Positions 9,068-20,000 of a stretch of 64,000 nucleotides of DNA are shown piece after piece. The stretch's first letter is position 1. Every line of letters starts with the position of its first letter. The notes beneath the pieces were generated by a model. It searched no databases. It saw only the letters and a list, made by a program, of their open reading frames with translations, and was not told where the DNA came from. The position numbers were made by a program, and so were the translations under genes. Origin of the DNA: Streptomyces sp. cf386 (lineage in GTDB: Bacteria; Actinomycetota; Actinomycetes; Streptomycetales; Streptomycetaceae); NCBI RefSeq assembly GCF_900103585.1, contig NZ_FNHV01000012.1, positions 1 through 64,000 of the forward strand, in the 5' to 3' direction.

Positions 9068-9117
9068 GCGGCGGACTGTATCCGATCAGTGGAAGGGCGT
9101 CTTCCGGGGGCCGGTCA

Positions 9118-9924
9118 TCAGGGCCTGGTGAGGGATTTCCAGGACACGGGGAAGTCGAAGAAGGTGTCCGGATAGGGCTCCGGCTTGTAGGTGTAGTGCC
9201 ACCACTCCTCGGCGAGGTTCACGAATCCGAGGGCTTCGAGGGTGCCCTTGAGCAGCAGCCTGTTGGCGCGCTGTTCGCCCTGGATGCGCGGGTCAAGGGT
9301 GTGCGAGAGGGTGTCGAAGCAGTCGAATCCGGTGCCCATGTCGACTGAGTTGTCGGGGAAGCGCTCGCCCTGGGGTGCGTAGCAGGGTACGAGGGGCTCT
9401 CCCGGCACGTACGGCCTGGTGGGCTTCGCCGGCAGCCGGACGATCGTCAGGTCCATGGTCGAGCCTCGGCTGTGGCCGGATTTCTCCGCGATGTAACCGT
9501 CCTCGAACAGGCGGGTCTTGTCGACGTTCGGGTAGAACTCGGCCTTCATGGCCTGGTCGTCGAGGTCCTTGGCCCAGCGCACGAAGTGGTCGACGGCGCG
9601 TTGCGGCCGGTAGCAGTCGTACACCTTGAGCGTGTAGCCCTGGCGCAGCAGCTGCTTCTGGGCCTTGTGGAGCGCTTCCGCAGCGGGGCGGGTGAGGATG
9701 CAGAGGGGCTGCCGGTAGCCGTCGATGCGCTCGCCCACGAAGTTGTGCGGGGTGAAGTACCGCATCTCCTGAACGATGGTGGGATCCACGGTTCTCAGCG
9801 CCACGAAGTCCTTCGGCGCCTTGGGCTCGGTCTTCGCCTGAGCGGTGGCGGGGGCGACGGTCACGGCCAGCAAGGTGGCGAGCGTGGTGACCAGTCCCCG
9901 TGCCGCGGTCGAGAGTCGTGTCAT
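9118..9924 (-). CDS. secreted D-alanyl-D-alanine dipeptidase (VanX/M15D family)
   Basis: A 268-residue exported zinc peptidase that hydrolyses D-Ala-D-Ala or related dipeptides in the cell-wall space. Residues 1-30 are a clear signal peptide (MTRLSTAARGLVTTLATLLA, ending near ATAQA). The M15D zinc motif SxHxxGxxxD is present as SGHSRGSTMD, and the EEWWHY motif supplies the catalytic glutamate and third zinc histidine. The start at 9924 has AGGAG five bases upstream and gives the signal peptide. The open frame extends another 85 codons upstream without merit. Because it is secreted and unlinked to vanHA, it is more likely a wall-turnover enzyme than a vancomycin-resistance VanX. Confidence 0.92.
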   Translation of the reverse strand: MTRLSTAARGLVTTLATLLAVTVAPATAQAKTEPKAPKDFVALRTVDPTIVQEMRYFTPHNFVGERIDGYRQPLCILTRPAAEALHKAQKQLLRQGYTLKVYDCYRPQRAVDHFVRWAKDLDDQAMKAEFYPNVDKTRLFEDGYIAEKSGHSRGSTMDLTIVRLPAKPTRPYVPGEPLVPCYAPQGERFPDNSVDMGTGFDCFDTLSHTLDPRIQGEQRANRLLLKGTLEALGFVNLAEEWWHYTYKPEPYPDTFFDFPVSWKSLTRP

Positions 9925-10025
9925 GTCTCCTGCATCTATCAGGAATTCGCTCTGTCGGGGAAGCGATCGGATGCAGTTCGCCCTTCGGGCCGCCCTGCCG
10001 CTTTCCGGTTGCCCGTGGCACACTT

Positions 10026-10040
10026 CTGACGTCCCGTCAG
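10026..10040. promoter_or_regulatory. palindromic operator CTGACG-N3-CGTCAG, copy 1
   Basis: CTGACGTCCCGTCAG is a perfect palindrome around three central bases, 20 bases before the DUF35 start and thus over the likely promoter or leader. The same palindrome with a different centre occurs at 60253-60267. The size and symmetry are typical of TetR-family operators. Confidence 0.6.
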
Positions 10041-10060
10041 GTCTGTTGCGAGGAGGGGCT

Positions 10061-10507
10061 GTGCCACGCACACGCACACCAGTGGTCGCCGGATGGTTCT
10101 CCGGTGGCGGGGACGACTTCCGGCTTCTCGGCACCCGGTGCTCTGTCTGTGCCTCGGTCTTCTTTCCCCGCGACGACACTCACTGCCGCAACCCGGACTG
10201 CTCGGGCGGCGAACTGGAGGAGGTCCCGCTGTCCCGACACGGGCGTGTCTGGTCGTACACGGACAGCCGGTACCGGCCTCCGTCACCCTATGTGACCGAT
10301 CCGGAACTTCCGTGGGAGCCGTACACGTTGATCGCTGTGGAGCTGGTGGCCGAGCGCCTCGTGGTGCTGGGACAGGCGGCTCCCGGTGTCACCGTCGCCG
10401 ATCTGGCGGTGGGCATGGAGGTGGAGGTCGTTCCAGGGGTCCTTCATGAGGACGCGGAGACGATCTGGACGACTTGGCAGTGGCGACCGACGGGGGTGAC
10501 GGCATGA
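10061..10507 (+). CDS. DUF35 OB-fold protein with zinc ribbon (thiolase partner)
   Basis: A 148-residue acyl-CoA-associated protein. The N-terminal rubredoxin-like zinc ribbon has CSVC and CRNPDC around residues 26-45. The OB-fold that follows contains the conserved VWSYTDSRY and PYTLIAVEL segments. Proteins of this type form complexes with thiolase-like or lipid-transfer (Ltp2) enzymes and complete their acyl-CoA binding site. The GTG at 10061 is well supported by GAGGAGGGG. The stop overlaps the start of the thiolase-like gene by four bases (ATGA), so the two are translationally coupled. A palindromic operator lies just upstream. Confidence 0.88.
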   Translation: MPRTRTPVVAGWFSGGGDDFRLLGTRCSVCASVFFPRDDTHCRNPDCSGGELEEVPLSRHGRVWSYTDSRYRPPSPYVTDPELPWEPYTLIAVELVAERLVVLGQAAPGVTVADLAVGMEVEVVPGVLHEDAETIWTTWQWRPTGVTA

Positions 10508-11694
10508 CGGAAGAGGTTGCGGTGCTCGGCGCGGGCATGCATCCCTGGGGCAAGTGGGGGCGCAGTTTCGTCGAGTACGGCGCGGTGGCGGCCCGCGCAG
10601 CACTCGCTGATGCGGGACTGAAGTGGCGGGACATCGGGGCGATTGTCGGCGCGGACACCGTGCGGGGCGGCTATCCGGGGTATGTGGCCGGGGCGACGTT
10701 CGCCAAAGCGCTCGGCTGGCAGGGCGCCCGGGTCACGAGCGTGTACGCCGCGTGCGCTTCCGGGGCACAGGCCATCAACACCGCGCGGGCTCAGATACTT
10801 TCGGGTCTGTCGGACGTCGTGCTGGTGGTCGGTGCGGATGCGGCTCCCAAGGGGTTCTTCCGGCCTGCGGGCGGCGACCGGCCCGACGATCCGGACTGGC
10901 TGCGTTTCCGTGTCCTCGGTGCGACCAATCCGACGTACTTCGGGCTGTACGCGCGTCGGCGGATGGCCGTGCACGGGGACACACCGGAGGACTTCGCCCA
11001 GGTCAAGGTGAAGAACGCCGCAGTCGGCGCACTGAACCCCTACGCGCGCTACCGCAAGCCGGTGACCGCAGAGGAGGTCGCCACGTCCGCCGTGGTCGCC
11101 GATCCCCTGCGGCTGCTCGACATCTGCGCGACCTCCGACGGAGGAGCGGCTCTCGTGCTGGCCGGCATGGAGTTCGCGCGGCGGCACGGGGCCAGGGATC
11201 CGGTGCGGATCCGGGCGGTGTCCACCGTGACGCCGCGTTACCCCAACACCGTCCTGGATCTGCCCGACATCGCGACGGACTCCGCTGTGGCGGTGCGACC
11301 GGCGGCCGAGACGTTCCGTGAGTCAATCGCGCACGCGGCCTACGAGGAAGCGGGCGTCGGCCCGGAGGAGCTGTCCTTCGCCGAGGTCTACGACCTGTCC
11401 ACCGCCCTGGAGTTGCAGTGGTACGAGGATCTCAGGCTCTGCGGCGAGGGGGAGGCCACGAAGCTGCTGCGGGAGGGTACGACGACGCTGGGCGGCCGCA
11501 TACCCGTGAATGTGAGCGGTGGGCTGGCCTCCTTCGGGGAGGCGGTTCCGGCTCAGGCGATCGCCCAAGTATGCGAACTCACCTGGCAGTTGAGAGGCGA
11601 CGCGGGTGATCGGCAGGTCACCGGGGCACGCGTAGGGATCTCGGCGAATCAGGGGCTGTTCGGGCACGGGTCGGCGGTGATCGCGGTGCGGTGA
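10504..11694 (+). CDS. thiolase-like protein (lipid-transfer/SCP-x type acyltransferase)
   Basis: A 396-residue thiolase-fold protein of the group paired with DUF35, involved in beta-ketoacyl-CoA or side-chain C-C bond cleavage of fatty or steroid-like acyl-CoAs. Thiolase landmarks are the nucleophilic cysteine in YAACASG near residue 90, then NPYARY, CATSDGGAALV, and a C-terminal NVSGGLASFGEAVPA and GISANQGLFGHG. Because Cys is kept in the nucleophile loop, a true thiolase reaction is possible, unlike Ltp2 aldolases that work through tyrosines. It overlaps the DUF35 gene by ATGA, which strongly implies a heteromeric complex. The substrate is unknown. Confidence 0.85.
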   Translation: MTEEVAVLGAGMHPWGKWGRSFVEYGAVAARAALADAGLKWRDIGAIVGADTVRGGYPGYVAGATFAKALGWQGARVTSVYAACASGAQAINTARAQILSGLSDVVLVVGADAAPKGFFRPAGGDRPDDPDWLRFRVLGATNPTYFGLYARRRMAVHGDTPEDFAQVKVKNAAVGALNPYARYRKPVTAEEVATSAVVADPLRLLDICATSDGGAALVLAGMEFARRHGARDPVRIRAVSTVTPRYPNTVLDLPDIATDSAVAVRPAAETFRESIAHAAYEEAGVGPEELSFAEVYDLSTALELQWYEDLRLCGEGEATKLLREGTTTLGGRIPVNVSGGLASFGEAVPAQAIAQVCELTWQLRGDAGDRQVTGARVGISANQGLFGHGSAVIAVR

Positions 11695-11834
11695 GGTGCG
11701 GGGGCGCGACGGGCACACGGCGGCGGTCCCGCAAGCGTGGCGCCATCGTCGTAGGACCGAGGCCAGCCAGGTATGTCTACGGTGTGTGACCGACCCGGAA
11801 TCCTGCGTGAACGTCTTATGAACTGGGCTCGGGC

Positions 11835-13514
11835 GTGCTCCAGCGGCGCCATCATGCTCCCGTGGACTCCTGGACGGATACTCTCCGCTTCGCTTTCCAA
11901 CCAGTGGTCAATCTGACGACCAGCGGGGTCGCGGGGCTGGAGATACTTGCCCGCCCGGAGACCGGCGACGTCCTGGCCGAGGCTCGTCGTGATCCCGAAC
12001 TCGACGGCAGGCTTGCCGTGTTGGCGTTTCGTGCGGCAGCTCGCAAGGAGGCGTTGCTGCCTCTCTACGTGAACGTGTTCGCCGGTACCCTCGCCGACCT
12101 CGGTGGGCTCACTCCTCTGCACGACGCCGTGCGTGCGGCGGGGCGGCTGCCGTGGGAGGTGACGATCGACGTCGGTCCGCCGTACACGCATGTGCCTCAG
12201 CAGGCGCTGCTGGAGGCGATCGGCTCGCTGCGGGACCAGGGTTTCCGGATCAGTGCGGACGGTGTCGGCGACGGGGACGTACCGCTTCGGTTGCTCACCG
12301 ACATGGCGCCCGATCTGGTGAAGCTCGACGCGTCCATGCTGGCGCGCCCGGCGGCGGTACGGGCGATGCGGACGCTGTGCGACCAGATGGCGGCGCTCCT
12401 GTGTGTCGAGGGTGTGGAGACGGAGCTGCAGTGCGGGTCCGCCAGGGCGGCGGGTGCGCAGCTGGCTCAGGGCGAGCTGTTCGCCCCGCCGGCTCGGCTG
12501 CCCGCGGCGGAGGTATACGTTCCGCCGCGCTCCACCGGACTGGCGGTGACGCCACGCTCCGGGCCGTCGGTGCGGGAGTTCGTGCGGCCGGCCGCGCTGC
12601 TGCCCGCCACCGCGTCGGCGGGCCAGGTCCGGGCGCTGCTGACCGGGTCGCCGGAGGTGTCCGGGGTGCTGCTGGTGGACACGAACGGTGTCCCGGTGCG
12701 GTCGGTGCATCGTTCCCGGTTCCTGCTGTCGATGTCGGGCCGCTACGGCCACGCCCTGTACTCCGACCGGCCCGCGGCCAAGCTCGGAGATCCGCCACGC
12801 ACGGTGGGTGTCGACGCCACCGCGTGGGAAGTGCTGGACGTGGTCGCCGTCGGTGGCCGAGACCGTACGTCGGACGATGTGGCTGTGGTCGACCGGTACG
12901 GCCGGTGCGTGGGCGTCGTCCGGCTCGCCGACCTCGTGCGGGCACTCGCCGAGACCCGGGTCGAGGAGGCCGCGGGGCTCAATCCGCTGACCCGGCTGCC
13001 CGGGTCGGACGCGATCACCGGTGAGGTGGACCGGCGGATCGCGGACGGACGGACGTTCGCACTGACTTGGCTGGATGTGGACCATTTCAAGCAGGTCAAC
13101 GACGGGGCCGGGTTCGCGGCGGGTGACGAGCTGATCCGGTCGGTGGGGCGGCTGCTTCAGCACGCGGCGTCGGACAGCACTCGCGTGGGCCACATCGGCG
13201 GAGACGACTTCCTGGTGCTGGCGGATCCGGAGGGGCTGAGTCCGCTGGCCGTCTCCGTGCTGGACGCACCCTGGTCGGCGGGTGGACGTCCGGTCACGTT
13301 GTCCCTGGCCACGGTGTTGTGCGAGCCCGGGAGCGTGACGGACCACCGGCAGGCGGCATCCTGTCTGGCGCCACTGAAGAAGGCGGCGAAGTCCCTCAGC
13401 GGGGCGAGCTGGGTGCTGGGCCGCGCGGGGCTGCCCGGGCACGAGATCCTTCGCGGAGTGGAGGCGGCCACCGCTCCGGCAGAGTGCGCGGTGGCGGAGC
13501 CCGGCAGGGGGTGA
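11835..13514 (+). CDS. EAL-GGDEF composite protein (c-di-GMP signalling)
   Basis: A 559-residue cytoplasmic protein with no membrane segments. The N-terminal EAL-like domain (about 10-220) opens with FAFQPVVN, but the signature EAL reads EIL, so phosphodiesterase activity is doubtful. The middle region (about 240-385) resembles a CBS-type sensor module with LLVDTNGVPVR and VAVVDRYGRCVGVVRL. The C-terminal GGDEF domain (about 390-530) keeps NPLTRLPG and DVDHFKQVND and has GGDDF at the catalytic loop, which could still be active. The RxxD inhibitory site is absent. It may work as a c-di-GMP synthase without feedback, or as a sensor. The GTG start is uncertain because no clear ribosome site is seen; a GTG nine codons later is possible. 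It is monocistronic. Confidence 0.85.
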   Translation: MLQRRHHAPVDSWTDTLRFAFQPVVNLTTSGVAGLEILARPETGDVLAEARRDPELDGRLAVLAFRAAARKEALLPLYVNVFAGTLADLGGLTPLHDAVRAAGRLPWEVTIDVGPPYTHVPQQALLEAIGSLRDQGFRISADGVGDGDVPLRLLTDMAPDLVKLDASMLARPAAVRAMRTLCDQMAALLCVEGVETELQCGSARAAGAQLAQGELFAPPARLPAAEVYVPPRSTGLAVTPRSGPSVREFVRPAALLPATASAGQVRALLTGSPEVSGVLLVDTNGVPVRSVHRSRFLLSMSGRYGHALYSDRPAAKLGDPPRTVGVDATAWEVLDVVAVGGRDRTSDDVAVVDRYGRCVGVVRLADLVRALAETRVEEAAGLNPLTRLPGSDAITGEVDRRIADGRTFALTWLDVDHFKQVNDGAGFAAGDELIRSVGRLLQHAASDSTRVGHIGGDDFLVLADPEGLSPLAVSVLDAPWSAGGRPVTLSLATVLCEPGSVTDHRQAASCLAPLKKAAKSLSGASWVLGRAGLPGHEILRGVEAATAPAECAVAEPGRG

Positions 13515-13992
13515 GACGCTTTCCCCACGAGGTCGGCGGTGGCCGAAAGGTGACCGCAGCCCTCAGCGCATCCATGACCTTTGGCACTGCCGGGTCCAGC
13601 AGGAACGGGCCTGCCTGCCGGCCTCAGCAGAGCCTCGGTGTCCGTCCCACCCCAGAGTGGGCGTGACGGCGCACGGGCGGTGTGGGTCCGTGACCCGTCG
13701 GCACGCCCTCAACCGTTGGCGTCGGCGACCTTGACGCCCCCTGGACGCCGGTGAACACTTCCCGGTGTCAGCCGACATCGCTGCACATTCTCGGCGTATC
13801 CACGCAGTGCGCCGCGCGTTCCGCCTGCACCCAGGCCCCCTCCCCCACAGGTGATTCGGCTGCGACGGCACGCTCGTCACGGATGCCGGGCGGGGCGCGG
13901 GACCTCCCTGCCTTCGGCTGATGTCGCCATGGGAAACGCACCCCGCACGAAGAACCGGGGCCGATCGTCCCGGCCAGGGCCTAGGAGCCGCA
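13515..13992. other. geneless 478-base stretch upstream of glpF
   Basis: The region between the c-di-GMP gene and glpF should hold the promoter and operator of the glycerol operon. The open frames here lack ribosome sites and codon pattern. I find no recognisable GylR-type repeat, strong hairpin or RNA gene. No glycerol regulator gene is adjacent. Confidence 0.4.
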
Positions 13993-14718
13993 ATGACAAA
14001 CGGAGACATATTCCTCGGTGAGGTCATCGGTACCGCGATTCTGATCCTCTTCGGGGCCGGAGTGGTCGCCGCGGTCGTACTCAACTACTCCAAGGCGAAG
14101 GATGCGGGCTGGGTCGTCATCGCCTTCGGCTGGGGCTTCGGCGTCATGGCCGGCGCGTACACCGCCGCACCGCTGTCAGGCGGGCAACTCAACCCTGCTG
14201 TAACGGTCGGGATCGCCATAGACACCGGGGTGTGGGACAAGGTCCACATCTACATCGCCGGCCAGATGGTCGGTGCGATCCTCGGTGCCGTGCTGTGCTG
14301 GCTTGTCTACTACGCACAGTTCCAGGCCAATGCCGAGGAGGACAAGGCACAGCCGACCCTCGGGATCTTCTCCACCGCGCCCACGATCCGCAATCCCGTC
14401 GCGAACCTCATCACCGAGATCATCGCGACGATGGCGCTGGTGCTGCCGATCCTCGCCTTCGGCCTGACCAAGGGGCTCGGCGAGAACGGCACGGCGATTC
14501 TGATCGTCTCGTTCCTGGTGGTCGGCATCGGTATGTCGCTCGGTGGTCCGACCGGATACGCCATCAACCCGGCCCGTGACCTGGGCCCCCGCATCGTCCA
14601 CGCCCTGCTCCCGATCCCCAACAAGGGCACCTCGGACTGGAGCTACTCGTGGATTCCGGTGGTGGGACCACTGATCGGCGCGGTGCTGTCCGGGCTCATC
14701 TTCAACGCAGCCTTCTGA
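13993..14718 (+). CDS. glpF: glycerol uptake facilitator (aquaporin family)
   Basis: A 241-residue MIP-family channel for glycerol diffusion across the membrane. Six hydrophobic segments are visible. The two pore motifs appear as NPAVTVG after SGGQL and as NPARDLGPR; the acidic aspartate after the second NPAR is typical of glycerol-conducting channels rather than water channels. The ATG at 13993 has TAGGAG about seven bases upstream and begins the hydrophobic MTNGDIFLGEVIGTAIL; an upstream in-frame ATG would add 24 non-conserved residues. glpK follows after 22 bases, forming an uptake-phosphorylation operon. Confidence 0.93.
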   Translation: MTNGDIFLGEVIGTAILILFGAGVVAAVVLNYSKAKDAGWVVIAFGWGFGVMAGAYTAAPLSGGQLNPAVTVGIAIDTGVWDKVHIYIAGQMVGAILGAVLCWLVYYAQFQANAEEDKAQPTLGIFSTAPTIRNPVANLITEIIATMALVLPILAFGLTKGLGENGTAILIVSFLVVGIGMSLGGPTGYAINPARDLGPRIVHALLPIPNKGTSDWSYSWIPVVGPLIGAVLSGLIFNAAF

Positions 14719-14740
14719 AGGAACCGACGAAGGGGACGTC

Positions 14741-16252
<1,512 letters not shown>

Positions 16253-16352
16253 AACGGACGGCCAAGCCGAAGCAATACGGGCGGCTGGAGCCGAAGAACA
16301 GTCCACGCGTGCGTGCGACCCGCGTGAGCCACGCGCGCGTGCCATGAGCCGC

Positions 16353-16384
16353 GGCCCGTACCCCGGTCGGCGGGGGTACGGGCC
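16353..16384. terminator. bidirectional terminator between glpK and cvnD
   Basis: GGCCCGTACCCC and GGGGTACGGGCC form perfect 12-base arms with an eight-base loop. They lie in the 149-base gap between convergent genes. Confidence 0.82.
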
Positions 16385-16401
16385 GTGCCTGTGCGCCGAG
16401 G

Positions 16402-17007
16402 TCAGGTGGTCACGGTCTGCCGGCGGTCCGCCTGGTAGGCCATCGCGTGCTGGACTACGCCGATGAGGATCTCCTTGACGGACTCCCGGTCGCGGGCGTC
16501 GCACAGCAGCAGCGGTACGCCGTCGTCGAGGTCGAGGGCCCGCCGGATGTCCTCCGCCGGGTAGCGGGCGGCTCCCTCGAAGCAGTTCACGCCGACGAGG
16601 AAGGGTATGGAGCGCCGTTCGAAGTAGTCGACGGCCGCGAAGCAGTCCTCGAGCCGACGGGTGTCCGCGAGGACGACGGCACCGAGCGCGCCTTCCGAGA
16701 GCTCGTCCCACATGAACCAGAAACGCTCCTGGCCGGGTGTGCCGAAGAGGTACAGCACCAGGTCCTCGCGCAGGGTGATGCGGCCGAAGTCCATGGCCAC
16801 GGTGGTGGTGCGCTTGCCCTCGACACCGCTCGTGTCGTCGACGGGGCGTCCGGCCTCGGTGAGCAGTTCCTCGGTGCGCAGCGGCCTGATCTCGCTGACC
16901 GCGCCGACGAGGGTGGTCTTGCCCACGCCGAAGCCGCCGGCCACCAGGATCTTGAGCGTGACGGGCTCGACCGGAGGCTTCCCGCGCTCAGAACGCCCGA
17001 AGATCAT
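16402..17007 (-). CDS. cvnD: conservon GTPase CvnD (Ras-like ATP/GTP-binding protein)
   Basis: A 201-residue small GTPase of the Streptomyces conservon family, which acts at the membrane together with CvnA, CvnB and CvnC like a simplified G-protein switch. The P-loop is GGFGVGKTT (about 24-32). Switch II is GTPGQERFWFMWDEL, and the base-recognition motif is the family-typical NCFE in place of NKxD. It overlaps the end of the upstream 5-oxoprolinase gene by 20 bases, so its translation should be coupled to that gene. Normally cvnD follows cvnC directly; here 3.65 kb separate them. The start ATG at 17007 begins the usual MIFGRSER sequence. Confidence 0.93.
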   Translation of the reverse strand: MIFGRSERGKPPVEPVTLKILVAGGFGVGKTTLVGAVSEIRPLRTEELLTEAGRPVDDTSGVEGKRTTTVAMDFGRITLREDLVLYLFGTPGQERFWFMWDELSEGALGAVVLADTRRLEDCFAAVDYFERRSIPFLVGVNCFEGAARYPAEDIRRALDLDDGVPLLLCDARDRESVKEILIGVVQHAMAYQADRRQTVTT

Positions 17008-20000
17008 CGATCTCTTCTCCTGCTTGATGGGGGTCGCGCGACGGTGGGCCGTAGCCTCCGCCGCCGGGGGTTTCGATGACGAGTACGTCGCCGGGGCCGA
17101 CGTCCGCCGAGTCGCTTCCGGCTAGTTCGGTGACCGTGCCGTCCGCGCGTTCGACGCGGTTGGCTCCCAGCGCACCGGGTTCGCCGCCCGCCATGCCGTA
17201 CGGCGGCACTCTGCGGTGCTGGGACAGCGTGGAGACGGTCATGGGCTCCTGGAACCGGATGCGGCGCACGGCCCCGTCCCCGCCACGCCACTGGCCGGCT
17301 CCACCGCTTCCGCGCCGTACGGCGAACTCGTCGAGCTGCACGGGCAGTCGCCACTCCAGCACTTCGGGATCGGTGAGCCGCGAGTTGGTCATGTGGGTCT
17401 GGACGACGGGCGCGCCGGGGAACCCGTCGCCCGCGCCGGATCCGGAGGCCACGGTCTCGTAGTACTGGTGGCGTTCGTTGCCAAAGGTGACGTTGTTCAT
17501 GGTGCCGGAGCCCTCGGCCTGGACGCCCAGCGCGGCGTAGAGGGCACCGGTGATCGCCTGAGAGGTCTCCACGTTGCCCGCGACGACCGCTGCCGGTGGT
17601 TCGGGCGCCAGCATGGAACCGGACGGCACGACGATCTCCAGGGGCCGCAGACAGCCGTCGTTGAGCGGGATGTCGTCCGCGACAAGGGTGCGGAAGACGT
17701 ACAGGACCGCCGCGTTGACGACCGAGAAGGGGGCGTTGAAGTTCGTGGACAGCTGCGGGGACGTTCCGGTGAAGTCGACGGTGGCGGAGCGGTTCTCGCG
17801 GTCCACGCGCACGCGTACCCGGATCACGGCGCCGGAGTCGGTCTCGTAGGCGTACGCGCCGTCGTCCAGGGCGTCGATGACGCGGCGCACCGCTTCCTCG
17901 GCGTTGTCCTGGACGTGCTTCATGTAGGCCTGGACGACGGCGAGGCCGAAGTTCTCGATCATGCGGGCGACCTCGTCGACGCCTTTCTGGTTGGCGGCGA
18001 TCTGGGCGCGCAGGTCGGCGAGGTTGGTCTTCGGGTTACGAGACGGGTAGGGCGCCTCGGTGAGCAGGCGGAGGGTCTCCTCCTCGCGGAAGCGGCCCTC
18101 CTCGGCGAGCAGCCAGTTGTCGAAGAGGATTCCCTCCTCGTCGATGGTGCGGCTGTCCGCGGGCATGGAGCCGGGAGCGATGCCACCGATCTCGGCATGG
18201 TGGCCGCGTGAGGCGACGTAGAAGAGGATCTCCGGATCACCCTCCGTGTTCGCGGTGCTTCCCGCTTCGAAGACCGGGGTGATCACGGTGACGTCGGGGA
18301 GATGGGTGCCGCCGTGGTACGGGTCGTTGACGGCGTACGTGTCGCCGGGGCGCATCCGGGAGCGGCGACGCCGGATGACCTCCTTGACGCTCGTGCCCAT
18401 CGAACCCAGGTGGACGGGGATGTGCGGGGCGTTGGCCACCAGGTTTCCGTCCGGGTCGAAGAGCGCGCAGGAGAAGTCGAGCCGTTCCTTGATGTTGACG
18501 GACTGCGCCGTGGACTCCAGGCGGGCGCCCATCTGTTCGGCGATGGACATGAACAGGTTGTTGAAGACCTCCAGAAGAACCGGGTCGGCTTTCGTGTCGA
18601 TCTCGGAACTCTGCGTAATCGCCACGCGTTCCATGACCAGATGCCCGTCGTCGGTCGTCGCGGCTTGCCAGCCGTGGTCGACGACGGTCGTCGCGCTGGA
18701 CTCGGTGATGATCGCCGGGCCGGTGACGGTTTCGCCGGGAGGCAGATCCTCGCGGCGATGGAGGGGTACGTCGCGCCAGGTGCCGCCCGTGTGGAGGGGG
18801 ACGGTCTCCGGGGCTGCCGGGGCGCCTTCAGGGGTGGCCTCGTACGGGGCGAGAGCGGAGAGATCGGGGGGGTCGGTGATGCCGGTGGCTTCGACGGAGA
18901 GGGCTTCGACGACGATCGGGCGGTCGAGGGTGAAGGAGTACGTGGCGCGATGACGTTCTTCGAAGGTTCGCCTCATCGTGTCGGGCTCGGTGAGCTCGAC
19001 GGTGAGGGTGGTGTCGGTGCCGTCGTAGCGGAGTTGGGCACGGCGGGTGACCTCGATGCGGTCCTCTGGGACGTCCTCGTCGAGGAGTTCGGTGCGGGCA
19101 GCGGCCTCCAGACCCTCCGCCGTCTTGAGGACGCCGGGCATCGAGGCCGCCTCCAGGGGTGCCTCGACGGACTGTTCGCGCATGGCCGTGGTGTCGGCAA
19201 GGCCGATACCGAGCGCGGAGAGGACTCCGGCCATGGGCGGCACGAGCACGGTGCGGATGCCGAGCGAGTCGGCGACCATGCACGCGTGCTGGCCACCTGC
19301 GCCACCGAAGGTGGTGAGGGCGTAGCGGGTGACGTCGTGGCCCTTCTGGACGGAGATCCGCTTCACGGCGTTGGCGATATTGGCGACCGCGATCTGCAGG
19401 AAGCCCTCGGCGACCTGCTCGGGGGTACGGTCGTCGCCGCTCTGCTCGCGGATCTCGCGCGCGAGCACGGCGAAGCGGTCCCGGACGAGGGTGTCGTCGA
19501 GGGGTTGGCCACCGTCGGGGCCGAACACCCTGGGAAAGTGGGCGGATTGGATTCGGCCGAGCATGACGTTGGCGTCGGTGACCGCGAGCGGGCCGCCGCC
19601 CCGGTAGCAGGCGGGCCCGGGGTCCGCGCCCGCCGAGTCCGGCCCTACGCGGTAGCGGGAGCCGTCGAAGTGCAGGACGGAACCACCGCCGGCCGCGACG
19701 GTGTGGATGTCCAGCATGGGGGCACGCAGCCGGACGCCGGCGATCTGGGTGTGGAAGACGCGTTCGTACTCTCCAGCGAAGTGCGAGACGTCGGTGGAGG
19801 TACCGCCCATGTCGAAGCCGATGACGCGGTCGAAGCCGGCGAGCTGCGACATGCGGGCCATGCCGACGATGCCGCCGGCGGGGCCGGAGAGGATGGCGTC
19901 CTTGCCGCGGAACTGCCCGGCTTCGGCCAGGCCGCCATTGGACTGCATGAACATCAGCCGTACGCCTTCGAGCTCGTCGGCGACATGCTGGACGTAGCGG

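Noticed and set aside
9118..9924. Vancomycin resistance vanX
   Set aside because: vanH, vanA and the vanRS pair are absent, and the protein has a signal peptide, whereas resistance VanX acts in the cytoplasm.
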